Position numbers and translations under genes: made by a program
Origin: Liopterus haemorrhoidalis
Taxonomy: Eukaryota; Arthropoda; Insecta; Coleoptera; Dytiscidae
DNA: 64,000 nucleotides
Direction: 5' to 3'
Assembly (NCBI GenBank): GCA_963971575.1
Contig: OZ020625.1
Coordinates: 16,336,829 to 16,400,828, forward strand
Shown: piece after piece, positions 20,151 to 31,219 of the stretch
How positions within the stretch are numbered: the first letter of the stretch is position 1
Layout of the letters: each line of letters starts with the position of its first letter
Notes under the pieces: generated by a model
Database searches by the model: none
What the model saw: the letters and a program-made list of their open reading frames with translations, nothing else
What the model was told of the DNA's origin: nothing

Positions 20151-22255
20151 CTATAGTGGTCGTGGAAAAATTTCTTTATCACACTGATCACATTTGTATG
20201 GTTCCTCTCCAGACCGTAATTGAGTAATGCGACTTGAGGACTGCTCAAATATTTTATCACACTGATCACATTTGAATAGTTTCTCTCCAGAATGCATTCG
20301 TTTGTGAGTAATGAGACTTGAAGACACTGAAAATGCTTTATCACACTGATCACATTTGAATGGTTTCTCTCCAGAATGTAATCGTTTGTGAGTAACCAGA
20401 TGTGAAGACCTTGAAAATGCTTTACCACATTGATCACATTTGAATGGTTTCTCTCCAGAATGTACTTGTTTGTGAGTAATGAGATGTGCTGATTGTGAAA
20501 ATGCTTTATCACACTGATCACATTTGAATGGTTTCTCTCCAGTATGTATTCGTTTGTGTATAATGAGATCAGATGAACGTGAAAATGCTTTATCACATTG
20601 ATCACATTTGAATGGTTTCTCTCCAGTATGTATTCGTTTGTGTATAATGAGATCAGATGAACGTGAAAATGCTTTATCACATTGATAACATTTGAATGGT
20701 TTCTCTCCAGAATGTTTTCGTTTGTGATGAATGAGATTTGATGATTGTGAAAATGCTTTATCACACTGATCACATTTGAATGGTTTCTCTCCAGAATGTA
20801 TTCGTTTGTGAGTAATGAGACTTGAAGACACTGAAAATGCTGTATCACACTGATCACATTTGAATGGTTTCTCACCAGAATGTTTTCGTTTGTGATGAAT
20901 GAGATTTGATGATTGTGAAAATGCTTTATCACACTGATCACATTTGAATGGTTTCTCTCCAGAATGTATTCGTTTGTGAGTAATGAGACTTGAAGACACT
21001 GAAAATGCTGTATCACACTGATCACATTTGAATGGTTTCTCTCCAGTATGTATTCGTTTGTGTATAATGAGATCAGATGAACGTGAAAATGCTTTATCAC
21101 ATTGATCACATTTGAATGGTTTCTCTCCAGTATGTATTTGTTTGTGTATAATAAGATCAGATGAACGTGAAAATGCTTTATCACATTGATAACATTTGAA
21201 TGGTTTCTCTCCAGAATGTACTTGTTTGTGCCTAATGAGATGTGATGAATTCGTAAATGCTTTATCACACTGCTTACATTTGAATGGTTTCTCTCCAGAA
21301 TGTAATCGTTTGTGAATAACCAGATGTGAAGACCTTGAAAATGCTTTATCACACTGCTCACATTTGAATGGTTTCTCTCCAGAATGTAATCGTTTGTGAG
21401 TAACCAGATGTGAAGACCTTGAAAATGCTTTATCACATTGATCACATTTTAATGGTTTCTCTACAGAATGTATTCGTTTGTGAGTAATGAGACTTGAAGA
21501 CATTGAAAATGCTTTATCACACTGATCACATTTGAATGATTTCTCTCCAGTATGTTTTCGTTTGTGTATAATGAGATCAGATGAACGTGAAAATGATTTT
21601 TCACAATGATCACATTTGAATGGTCTCTCACCAGAATGTATTCGTTTGTGATGAATGAGATTTGATGATTGTGAAAATGCTTTATCACACTGATCACATT
21701 TGAATGGTTTCGCTCCAGAATGTATTCGTTTGTGAGTAATGAGACTTGAAGACACTGAAAATGCTTTATCACACTGATCACATTTGAATGGTTTCTCTCC
21801 AGTATGTATTCGTTTGTGTATAATGAGATCATATGAACGTGAAAATGCTTTATCACATTGATCACATTTGAATGGTTTCTCTCCAGCATGTATTCGTTTG
21901 TGAGTAATCAAATTTGAAGACACTGTAAATGCTTTATCACATTGATCACATTTGAATGGTTTCTCTCCAGAATGTACTCGTTTGTGATTAATGAGACTTG
22001 AAGACATTGAAAATGCTTTATCACATTGATGACATTTGAATGGTTTCTCTCCAGAATGTGTTCGTTTGTGAGTAATCAAATTTGAAGACACTGAAAATGC
22101 TTTATCACACTGATCACATTTGAATGGTTTCCCTCCAGAATGCATTTTTTTGTGTCTTATGAAATGTGATGACCTTGTTGTTGTGGGTCGTTTACGCTTG
22201 TTTATGGCCAACGGCTCCCAACTCTCATCTGATTCACTGGAAGATGTTTCACTAG
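20151..22255 (-). CDS. Terminal exon: array of 22 C2H2 fingers
   Basis: After acceptor TTTGCAG the exon begins ASETSSSESDESWEPLA and a basic patch, a half finger (RSSHFIRHKKMH), then 22 fingers of 28 residues with linkers HSGEKPFKC or HTGEKPFKC, then one degenerate and one truncated finger and a TAG at 20153-20151. Recognition helices fall into a few classes (RSSDLIIHK, VSSSLITHK, QSSNLIHHK, RSSHLVTHK), showing growth by duplication: fingers 14-15 and 16-17 are near-identical pairs. The 84-bp period is visible in the DNA. The opposite-frame ORFs over this exon are shadows. Confidence 0.9.
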
Positions 22256-23873
22256 CTGCAAACAATTTTGCATTGATTATTGAGACAAACTTTCAGTTGT
22301 TTAAATATAGTTATTTTCTTATAAATAATAAATTTATTTAACCAATAACACATTACGTAAATGATGAGGTTTAGTCAAGATGACACATATAATATGAACT
22401 GAAACCACACGAGTTAACAAAATAGTTTTCCATATAACATAATGTTACAGCCATATAATGGGGATCTGTACAGTGCAGTGCTATATATTGCGGGTATGAT
22501 AAGTATGGAAATGAATGAATAGCGATTAGGTACGGATTATTTTTAACAAACATTACGGCTTCTAATATATAAAAAGATGGAAGAGTTAATTCAGACAAAA
22601 CTGGAAAAAAGGATCTGCAAGATGATCTAAAGGGACACCTGCTATTATGCGAATAGTGAGAATTTAAACTAGAATAGTATTGAAACTACAAGGTTGAAAT
22701 GAGAAAATTCGATGCGTGTAGAACATTCCGAGCGCGAGCCGCAGGTGACCGTGAGAAACCACGAGCATCGATTTTTTTCTTCTTTCCAACCGAGTCATAG
22801 ACCCTACTGTATATAACAAATTAATTAATTATTTAAACTTATTTTTTTACTTTTGTTTGTTTAATTTTAGTTTAATTTGCCTCACATCGGCCACTATCTT
22901 GTCACTTTTTAGTAAGTTTTGTTACTAAATGTTTTAAAATAACTTTGCATTTGTTAAATGTATCCATACGTCATAGATACCGTCCGCACTACTATTCAGC
23001 GCGGAAGAATGCATACCTTATAGTGAACAATAACAACTGACAACAAGCATGAAATAATTATTCCTTAATTATTGAAGGAATGAAATACACGCAAAATGCA
23101 TAAGAAGAAAAGTATTTTAGATTAACATTCCAACTCTTGTGTTAGAATATTAACTTTCTGTAATCAAAATTGATTTTAGAATTGGTCTCTAGAATTCTCT
23201 AGCGGTTGTGGAGAAAAACTTTTTACGATACACATGATCTACCCCAAAACAAAATGCCATAGCACATTGTTACGTGAAATATTACAAAGTAAGCAGCTCT
23301 GAGTATACTTGCAGTAACCATATCCTTATGCTTGTTCAATATAAAACAAGATTTGCTAAGTTTAGGTAGCAAATAGTCCACGTGATTATCCAGTTTTGAT
23401 TGGCCAGTTTAGATTATCACTTATTATGTCAAAAAAATTTGTAGATTGGGAACAATGACTTTTTTTTGTCGTTGCAAATGTAAATATGGGCCGGCAATAA
23501 GTGCATTGTTGTGTTCATGGAAAAGCAGAGGATGATTTTTATTTCGGTATTTAGCATGAGATTATTGTCAAAGCACCACCGACTTATTGCTACTAAGTTT
23601 TCGTCACCAACCGTGTCTTCAACCTGTGGAATTCTCTCCCGGAAGAAGCTGTGTCTGCCCCAAGCATAAACACCTTTAAAGCCAGAATAAGTCATTTATT
23701 TCTCCAAGCAATGTAATTTTAGTTCTATATTTAATTTAATTGTAAAATCTTCATTTCTTAATTTAAGTAATTATGTAATTATTTGTTTATATTAGTATAT
23801 CATGTAACTAGTTAGTAAGTATAAAATGTATGGTTAAATTGAGCATAACAAGCCCTGGGCTTCTGCTCTGATT

Positions 23874-23911
<38 letters not shown>

Positions 23912-26498
23912 GTTATTTTTACCATCCAGAGCTAGTGACGATGCTTTTACAATATGAAGTAATGTGTAAAGTGTCATCCGCATACAATATAGTATTACAA
24001 ATAGCATTATTTGGACATAATGAAAGTAAATCATTTACATACAAGAGAAATAACACTGGACCAAGTATAGAACCTTGTGGAACTCTTTTGTTACACTGTC
24101 GCTTATGAGATTTGTAATTATTATTTGATATTTGAAATTGACATTTCTATACAAGTTGTTAAATAATTTAATTGACTGTCCGGATCTTTTAAAGCAACTG
24201 TATATGCGTGTTCCGTTACATAGCACTTGAAATCACGAGTTCTTTTCTTTGCCACTAAATTAAACCAACCCTGCATACAATACCCCACCAAAAAAAATAA
24301 ATAAATAAATAAAAAAAAAATATGGTTTTGGCTAGTAGAGACAACTTGCTCTCTATAAGAAAAAAATAATGAGAGCCACGATTGCGGTGGACCTACACTA
24401 CCGATGTCATTTAATTTAATTCCTATTATGGAGCGATGGATTAAATCGAAGGCTTTAGTAAAATCGTAAGAGAAGCCTAAGCAAAGTGATTTTGCCTCTG
24501 TTTTTGTGCATGGAATTGAGATATGAAAAAATGGCTGTTGTGGTCGATTTATATTTAACAAAACCATGTTGAAATGAAGTAAAGATTGTATATTGGCTGA
24601 TGAAAGATAAGAGTCTACAAAGAAACAATATTTCCAGTATCAAACTGTAGTCAGAGAGTTTGTGAGAGGTCGATAAGAATTAAATCATTTATTGGATAAA
24701 CTATATTAACAAATTACTACAACTATCAAACTATTAGTCATTGTGATCTTGTGCATGTATTCAGTAAATAGAAACTGGAAATATCAGTATTGGAATCTCA
24801 CAACTAGTACAATAATATTAAACTATTGACTGACCTGTATCTTGCGCAGCTGCACTCTCCTCATATTCACCGTCATCTCCACATTCAGTCTTGATATCAA
24901 TCTCCTCATTGAGGATTATATTAGTTTTGTAGTTATGCTTGGACATGTCGTCAGCAGATGAAATGATATATGTCAACCCAGTATCGCGACTCTCTGAAAT
25001 ATATACACTTATAGTTACTGAACAATTGACATAGTTGATATTGTGTCGTGATGTCGTGACGTTGATACGTGATGTACGCATTAAGCTGTTAATAAAGCTA
25101 GCTCTGCTCACCAATGTTTGAAACAGCTGTACTTGCTAGTACATTTCCTTCACATTCACTGCTGTCCACAGGTTCAGACTTGACGACAGTCTCTTCTGTG
25201 TTCATCCCATCATGATAAACGACAACTGTAACTCCATTTGTGATAACTGAAATAAACACATCATCAGTGAAATACAAACGAATTACTCACTGCAAAATTT
25301 ATATTTTATTTAAGATGTTTACTGATCATTGCCCCAATTCGTCTGAAATAAACAGAACTGTGACAATGAAATATGAACAACAGTCATAAGTAGAAGTTAG
25401 TTGTAAATGTGCCCGTTACTGACCATTCTCCCATTCAGCTGTATGCTCTGTCCCAGCCATCATTATATAGTCATCAGTCATATCTTCATATTCTGTCTTA
25501 ACATCCACATCTTCTTTAATAATATCGCTAACATCGCCGTCTCTGGTGACATCAGGATGTATGTCACCACCTGCGCCATCATTCAAATTCGTTCCTGGAA
25601 CAAACACGTACTATCATTTAAAGGAACTACAACTAGTCTCTTTCTATAAATAATGGAATATGAAATAAACAATATTATTATAGTTTTATATCAGTACGCC
25701 AGTCAAAGTTTAATTCATTATATTAGCAAATATTTATGTATTTACTAATTATTCAACTTTTTTTACACCTCCTACAATTTTCAAAATAGAGCAAAGATAA
25801 ATAAATAAGGCTGATGATATAATAAAAATGTCTTATAATGACATACTGGGTGTCCCATTTAACCGGGAATATGTAGGGATCTAAAAAACTGCAAGAGACA
25901 CGACTTACTCCAAGAAACATTTAAGTTATTACTAATAAATAAAAATGATCAGTAATTTTACAGCAGCACTGGAAAGTAAGCAAATAGTTGACTGAAGAAA
26001 GTTTAGATTAATGTAGTATATGTTTTTTAATACATCAAAAATTATAAGGGAAAATTCAATTTGGCGAATACTAGTTTTTTGCTTATATCTAGTTTGCTAT
26101 GCATTTTAAAAATGCCATTGAGCTGCACTAGTTATATAGATAATTTGGTCTAGTTTAACTGAAGTGGTATTTTTGGTAGTTTTAGAGATCGCCATACATT
26201 CCCAGTTAAATGGGACAGCCGCTACAATACCTGTGCAGTCTTCCTTCTCTGTTTTCACTGTGTCACTGTTATGACAGTACTCTTCCAAGGCCCCCAAACA
26301 TTGTTTCTGTTCGTTTTTGCAATCCGTCAAATAAACACACAACTCTCCGCGAGTTTCAGAGGCAGAACTCAGTTGTGATGTGTAATTTATATATATTTGA
26401 CTGTTCCGCAAGTATTGCTCACGGAATTCATAGAAACCATTCACTTTACTGCAACATTCTGAACATATCGCTCCCTGATTGCGCAACACTGGGGAGAC
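20151..26498 (-). CDS. ZAD-C2H2 zinc-finger protein, five exons found (first exon missing)
   Basis: Exons on the minus strand: 26498-26231, 25594-25424, 25246-25112, 24993-24835 and 22255-20151; every intron is GT..AG and every junction is phase 1, giving one continuous frame. The first exon found carries the C-terminal half of a ZAD dimerisation domain (ICSECCSKVNGFYEFREQYL); the preceding exon with the start codon and first CxxC was not located beyond 26510. Three short exons are acidic with sumoylation-like motifs (VKTEYED, VKSEPVD, IKTECGD). The last exon holds 22 canonical fingers. ZAD zinc-finger proteins are nuclear DNA-binding factors. Intron 22258-24833 contains LINE debris. The gene is intact as far as seen. 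Confidence 0.8.
22258..23156. other. Intron of the zinc-finger gene, no gene seen
   Basis: AT-rich intronic sequence on the 5' (genomic left) side of the 2.6-kb intron. No ORF, RNA or TE end was recognised here. Confidence 0.5.
23157..23235 (-). pseudogene. Duplicate of the zinc-finger gene 3' end
   Basis: AACTTTCTGTAATCAAAATT, then TTTTAGAATTGGT and GTTGTGGAGAAAAAC match 20111-20170 (stop codon region and 3' UTR of the zinc-finger gene), same strand. Only the final codons and 3' UTR are recognisable, so this is the tail of a lost paralogous zinc-finger exon inside the gene's own intron. Confidence 0.55.
23430..23605 (-). pseudogene. LINE RT thumb fragment (minus)
   Basis: Minus-strand GDENLVAISRWCFDNNLML and NTEIKIILCFS are the RT thumb stretch that follows the catalytic box in Jockey/CR1-like LINEs. 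It continues the RT at 23913-24660 once the plus-strand LINE tail between them is ignored. Confidence 0.6.
23606..23912 (+). mobile_element. CR1-like LINE 3' end with (TAA)n
   Basis: Plus strand VFNLWNSLPEEAVSAPSI and NTFKARISHLFLQAM* (stop near 23717), the usual C terminus of CR1-like ORF2, then a 3' UTR ending GAGCATAACAAGCCC, GGCTTCTGCTCT and a (TAA)n tail at 23875-23911. The last 60 bp before the tail recur, inverted, at 56820-56865. Confidence 0.7.
23913..24660 (-). pseudogene. Jockey/CR1-like LINE RT (minus), in zinc-finger intron
   Basis: Minus-strand frames give QHGFVKYKSTTTAIFSYL, DFTKAFDLIHRSIIGIKL, RVPQGSILGPVLFLLYVNDL and ILYADDTLHIT, that is RT motifs up to catalytic YADD. Frames shift several times and an A-rich insertion lies at 24290-24320. 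Truncated at both ends; interrupted by the plus-strand LINE tail at 23606-23912. Confidence 0.7.
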
Positions 26499-26519
26499 CT
26501 GAAAATAATTGTTAACATT

Positions 26520-26717
26520 GATCAGACCACCCGTCCATCCAGTTTTTCTCGAAACGCGAGGTGGGAGTAAGTTGATAAAAAAAATTATAGACGAAGTCTA
26601 TCCAAAGAATCGGTTGGAAGTAGTGAAATTTTCCGGAACAAACCAGAAGTACGAGATAAGAAGGAAAACTTCAATTTTTTAAATAGTGACATATGTCGAG
26701 TTAGGCGTCCTTGAATT
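26520..26717. repeat. Dispersed repeat R1, copy 1
   Basis: Begins ATCAGACCACCCGTCCA and runs through TCTCGAAACGCGAGGTGGGAG to CGAGTTAGGCGTCCTTGAAT; aligns by eye over its length with 32016-32206 in the same orientation. No terminal repeats or function recognised. Confidence 0.7.
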
Positions 26718-27050
26718 GAGCTATTGGAAAGAAACAACAATTATAGTCCGTCGAAGCAAACAAAGTCCCTGGGTAGGCGTGCCTTAGAGCTCTCGTTCTA
26801 TACAATTTATTGAGAAATGTGTAGATATTAAGTATACAAATAAATGTTTTAAGTTCAAAGTATAATATTTTATTTTCTCTGTGAGCACCAACATTATAAC
26901 CTCTGAAAATATTCATTTACGAGCAGCAAATTTTATCATAAAATGGATTCACATATATTTATACACTTTTTTAATACTCGGTTATAAATCAAATATATTA
27001 TATACAGCAAGAAAACGTAAATTTGACCAAAAATTATTTATAAACCAATA

Positions 27051-27832
27051 GGGGAAACTTCCTAAGCGAGAGTGACATTGTTTTGTTTTGTTCAGTGGAG
27101 AAATACGTGTTTTTTTGTTGTATGTGTTTTATTCTTGTGAAAAATGGCAAAAAAAAACAATTGATTTTGTTGTGTGCCGCAATGTACAATATATCGTGAA
27201 TAAAGAAGAATCCCACTTAAACATTCCATAATTTTCCTAAATCGGGAACAATATCAATTGAAATGACATTTGCAGGTAGAGAGAAAATGGATCGTAAGTC
27301 TCTATGATACACAAATGTCTCTATGGACCCAAAAACTAAAAATGGGCAAAAATCCAAGCTCATGAATGCGTGTTTACTCGATGCATTTTATGCCACAAGC
27401 AACTTTTAACTGATTTTTTTACGTCCAAGAAAATACTGAAAAAAAGCACTTATTCCACTCAAAATTTGCCTCAATCATCAGTTTATGTATTAAAAGGCCC
27501 TTCTACTTCTTCAGGCAGAGATATTAATTTTTACTAATATATTTACCATATTTTTGTTGTTATTATATTGACAAGACAGTCAAAAAGAATTAAAAATACA
27601 ATGAAAAACTAAAAATTTCCTTGAAATTTCTTAAGAATAGTATATTATTACATATCTTGTAACTCGTAGATTAACTTTAAATAAAAAAAGCACAAAAAAG
27701 CTCAGAAAATAGTAAAAATACAACTCGTGTTCATTTTCATCATGTAAACAAATACACGAGTAACAGCTTAATGTCACTTTCGAGTGTTCCAGCTATGCCG
27801 CATATGGCGCTGCGATCTTAAAAAGTTTCCCC
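27051..27832 (+). mobile_element. Internally deleted ISL2EU-like element with THAP remnant
   Basis: 782 bp with ends GGGGAAACTT / AAGTTTCCCC and TA on both sides; the uninterrupted target can be read from the right arm of the host inverted repeat (CCAATACTG). Left part encodes a decayed THAP domain on the plus strand; right part (27530-27735) matches the flank of the SWIM/YqaJ gene at 7767-7975. So it keeps both outer parts of an ISL2EU-like element and lacks the middle. Confidence 0.65.
27144..27540 (+). pseudogene. THAP-domain N terminus of a transposase
   Basis: From ATG 27144: MAKKNN, stop, FCCVPQC (C-x-x-x-C start of THAP), then PLKHS, a later RVYSMHF where THAP domains have RVCSxHF (Cys changed to Tyr). 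Several in-frame stops (27162, 27201, 27252, 27357). A low-complexity linker (SKKILKKSTYSTQNLPQSS) follows in another frame. THAP zinc domains give DNA-end recognition to several transposases. Non-functional. Confidence 0.6.
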
Positions 27833-28247
27833 TATACTATTTAGATACGTTGACAGATGACTCTCCTTTTTCATGTCAAAAGTTCAGAAGGCGATAGTGG
27901 CGCCGTTTCGGTAATTATAGTCGCGAACAGTGTTGCCAACTGGCGGGAATCTCGCTTGGAATCTCGGAATTCCCGCTTTGCGGTAAAATTTAAACATTGG
28001 AGGCAAAAAGGGAAAATAAGGGCCAAATGTGGGAATTATTCTCATAACATTTAAAAAAAAAAAAATGTAGGTATGTTATCAACATTAATATTGTTACTCC
28101 CACACTTCAATCGTTAAGCTGAAAGAACATTTTCTATGGTCACAGACATTAAACAAAATAAAAAGGACTCGAATTAGTGAAAATACACTCAATTCAATGT
28201 GTATTCTCCGTAGTAGTTTACAAAAAGAAAATAACACTTGTGTAAAG

Positions 28248-29208
28248 GGCACTATTCTACTTTAGCAAACCCACTAGACAATGTTGCCAACTATAGTAAA
28301 ATTAAAACAAGTAAATTTAAACTAAAATTAAAATAGAATTAAAATTACTTACTTTACTTAATCCTAAACCTTTCTACCTTTCGGTGTAAGGCTGTTAAGA
28401 ATTAAAATTATTTGTATAATAATGCTTAACTTTCAGTTAAATAAATCTAATTAAATTAATATTCTGGCATTTTATAATAAGAATAAATAATAATATTACA
28501 TTCACAGCCGATTAAAGATTAAAAAAGGGGGAACATAATTTAGTGCACCTAAAAACATGGGTGACTAGGTTAGGTTTAGTTAGTAAAAGTCTAGGACAGC
28601 AGAAGCCGAAAAGCTCAAAGTAAGCTTAAAAATTTTTGTGTAAAAAACGTTTGTGCGGTGTAGGATGTAATTCAGTAGTTATACCTTTATCTTGTTGTTG
28701 TTATATTTTGTAAAGTGTATACATTCTTTATATATATTTTTTTTTCCACACGAACTTTCGGCTTCTGTTGTCCTAGATTTTTACTAACTAAACCTAACCT
28801 AATTACCTGGTTTTTATGTGCACTGTACTTAATTTTCCCCTCACATTAGTCTAATTAAAATTGTGTATCTTTGTGCATACGTTTATAACATGGTGGTGTA
28901 GTTGGCTAGTTCATTGTCCACCTGAATTAATTTTTTTTTAAATATCGATACAATGCATAATCAATCACTACAACAGAAAAAAGTGAAAATAAATAATATT
29001 AAATTAAATTTAAACTACATTTATATATTAAAACTATAATCACAGTAGAAATTAAGGGAATATTACTTATTTCTATATTTCTTATAAATAAACTCATTTA
29101 ATAAATTGATATTACATTTAAATTATTAAAATTGATATATTACATTTTACTATTGCCAACACTGCACGCATGCGCAGTAAGGTGGGTTTGCTAAAGTAGA
29201 ATAGTACC
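28248..29208. mobile_element. TIR element in the foldback spacer
   Basis: Inverted ends ACTATTCTACTTTAGCAAAC(CCAC) at 28251 and 29205. Inside each end lies a second inverted motif, GTTGCCAACTATAG / ATTGCCAACACTG, of the kind found at hAT ends. No ORF. Target duplication not clear. Confidence 0.65.
28527..28840. mobile_element. MITE with about 75-bp arms, nested
   Basis: Inverted arms start GGGGGAAC / TTTTCCCC and continue AGTGCAC, TAGGTTAGGTTTAGTTAGTA, CAGAAGCCGAAA over about 75-90 bp each, with an AT-rich loop near 28650-28740. Non-coding. Confidence 0.7.
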
Positions 29209-29264
29209 TGTATTTGTTGTTCTTTAACTAAATAATTCATGCAATAATATATGTAATTATATTA

Positions 29265-29505
29265 GGTGCCGTGGCTCAGTGGTAAGACGGTTGTCTATGG
29301 AGCAGATTGACGCACTAGACGCTGGTTCGATACCTCCTTCGGATTTTTATCTTCCGATATTGTGCAGACAATGCTGGGGTCGACTCAGCCTCAAGTATTT
29401 AATACTTATAAATGAGTACCTGTTCGTTCAGGTATAATAGGATTGGTCGAAACGTCACACTGACCCCAACGCCTAGATAGGCGTATGGGGAACCTATTAT
29501 TATTT
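29265..29505 (+). mobile_element. tRNA-derived SINE
   Basis: Pol III promoter boxes are clear: A box TGGCTCAGTGG (29272-29282) and B box GGTTCGATACC (29324-29334), 42 bp apart, in a tRNA-like head starting GGTGCCG. ATGCAATAATAT occurs at 29239-29250 and 29506-29517 and may be the target duplication, in which case some extra 5' sequence is included. Confidence 0.75.
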
Positions 29506-29925
29506 ATGCAATAATATTGAGCCATGTCAAGTTGGCCATGGATCCAGCCAGCCACTAATCTGCACGGCACGGTAAATACAGCGGACCAAATCAAGTACCA
29601 ATGTTGGATAAACTGTAGGGTTTATACAGATAATGTCAATTCGCGACTATAATTACCGCAACGGCGCCACTATCGCCTTGTGAACTTTTGACACGAAAAA
29701 GGATAGTAATCTGTCAACGTATGTAAACAGTATTGGTTTATAATCAATTTTTGGTCTAATTCACGTTTTCTTGCTGTATACAGTATATTTAAAGAATAAC
29801 CGAGTATTAAAAAAGTGTATAAATATATGTGAATCCATTTTATGATAAAATTTGCTGCTTGTAAATGAATATTTTCAGAGGTTATGTTGGTGCCGGCTTA
29901 TACTCACAGAGAAAATAAAATGTTA

Positions 29926-30580
29926 GGTAAAAGTGCATTTTAGCTATTTTCTACTACGCATGCGCCAAATGTGTTCATTTGTCCTGACGAAACAGGTACA
30001 TCGTTGCCAAATGTACAGATGATTCAAAATGAAAATGGAATCTGGCACAGCTAAAATGGCAGGGAATCTGGGCGTTCAACCCCCCTCCCCCCAAAATAAT
30101 AGAAGCGCATTTTTTTTTAACTTATCAGTTAAAAAATTACGATTATTTTCTGCTTATCAGTTTAAAACATAATCTTAAATAAAATGTATTTTATATTCAC
30201 ACTCATAAACATTATCTGAACCGAAATAAACCGATATTTTTTTTCGGTTCAGCTCCGGTTTTCGTTCAAACAAAAATAACGGTTTTTTTCGGTTTTCGGG
30301 TCAGTTCCGGTTCGAAGCCCTGTTAACAACTGACAAACACGTGCCTATACATACACCCTCACTTTTTAAATATGGACTCGTCCGACCAATATTTAGAAAC
30401 TTCTGATCGTTCCAAGTCGGGTATATTCGTAATTTATTTTGCATTCTGTAGCCATCTATCAATATCTACTTCGCTATCTACATTCAAAATCACATTTGGC
30501 AATGATGTATCTGTTTTGTCAGAACAAATGAACACAGTTGGCGCATGCGTAGTAGAAAATAGCTAAAGTGCACTTTTACC
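29926..30580. mobile_element. hAT-like element with long TIRs, 655 bp
   Basis: Perfect 8-bp duplication AAATGTTA (29918-29925, 30581-30588) and inverted ends of about 90 bp starting GGTAAAAGTGCA and containing CTATTTTCTACTACGCATGC. It splits the right arm of the long inverted repeat. It contains a second repeat (30060-30323). Confidence 0.8.
30060..30323. repeat. CCGGTT-rich repeat, copy 1
   Basis: Ends CGGTTCGAAGCCCTG at 30323 and carries several CGGTTTTCGGTTC-like runs; an inverted copy is at 51974-52195. The CAGGGCTTCGAA end resembles a hAT TIR, but only one end is clear. Confidence 0.6.
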
Positions 30581-30655
30581 AAATGTTATACTTTAAACTT
30601 AAAACGTTTATTTGGATACTTAATATCTACACATTTCTTAAGAAATTTTATAGAA

Positions 30656-31219
30656 GAAGAACTTGTAATTTATTCTACACAAGAAAACTGTCAAATATTT
30701 GCAAACTAACAGTTATGGAACACCCCCATGAAATAACAAGGGGTTTTAATTATATTAACAATAATTTACACAACATTAAACGATTTTCTTGCACATATGA
30801 GACAGGGAAAATGAAAAATTCAACGTTAAAAGCTCGTTTAAAATCTTCTGAACAGTATAAATTCCCTTCGATAGAAACAACATTTTAGAATCACTGATAA
30901 TCTTTCAATCTAATATTCGAAGATGTTCTACCTGTGATTGACTACCATACACACAACAAGGAGTATTTAATCTTGTTTTCTTAAATTTATCACTTTATTC
31001 GTTGTAAAAATGGAGTGAGAATGAACAGAAACAAAAAAAAATCACATGGTGAATTATACGTAAACAATGACAGTATACTTTTTCGAAGTGTTCGCTTTTT
31101 TGCCGCTAGCCACTCTTACAAATGCAACATATTTAAACATAATTTATATTATTTTTATTAAGAGGATCTGTTTTACCGTAATAAACATTTAAAAATATCA
31201 AAATTAAAAATATTCAAAA
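30656..31219. other. No gene seen
   Basis: AT-rich. An open frame continues from the repeat arm to TAG at 30888 (EHPHEITRGFNYINNN near 30717) but matches no family known to me. Confidence 0.4.

Larger units (their letters stand above)
26796..30655. mobile_element. Long-inverted-repeat (foldback-like) element, heavily nested
   Basis: Left arm 26796-27927 and right arm 29640-30655 are inverted copies (for example TTCTATA...ATGTGTAGATATTAAG against CTTAATATCTACACAT...TATAGAA, and GGCGCCGTT...AGTCGCGAA against TTCGCGACT...AACGGCGCC). Without later insertions each arm is about 340-360 bp. The left arm is split by 27051-27832, the right arm by 29926-30580. The spacer holds further TIR elements and a SINE. 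No transposase was found and no target duplication is clear. Confidence 0.7.

Noticed and set aside
20135..21889. Long repetitive minus ORFs (HSNVISVIKHF-type repeats) over the zinc-finger exon
   Set aside because: They are the same 84-bp repeats read in a wrong frame; the C2H2 frame has proper CxxC..HxxxH spacing and joins upstream exons in phase.
20151..22255. CRISPR-like regular repeats
   Set aside because: The 84-bp period is the zinc-finger coding period; there are no spacers and the organism is a eukaryote.
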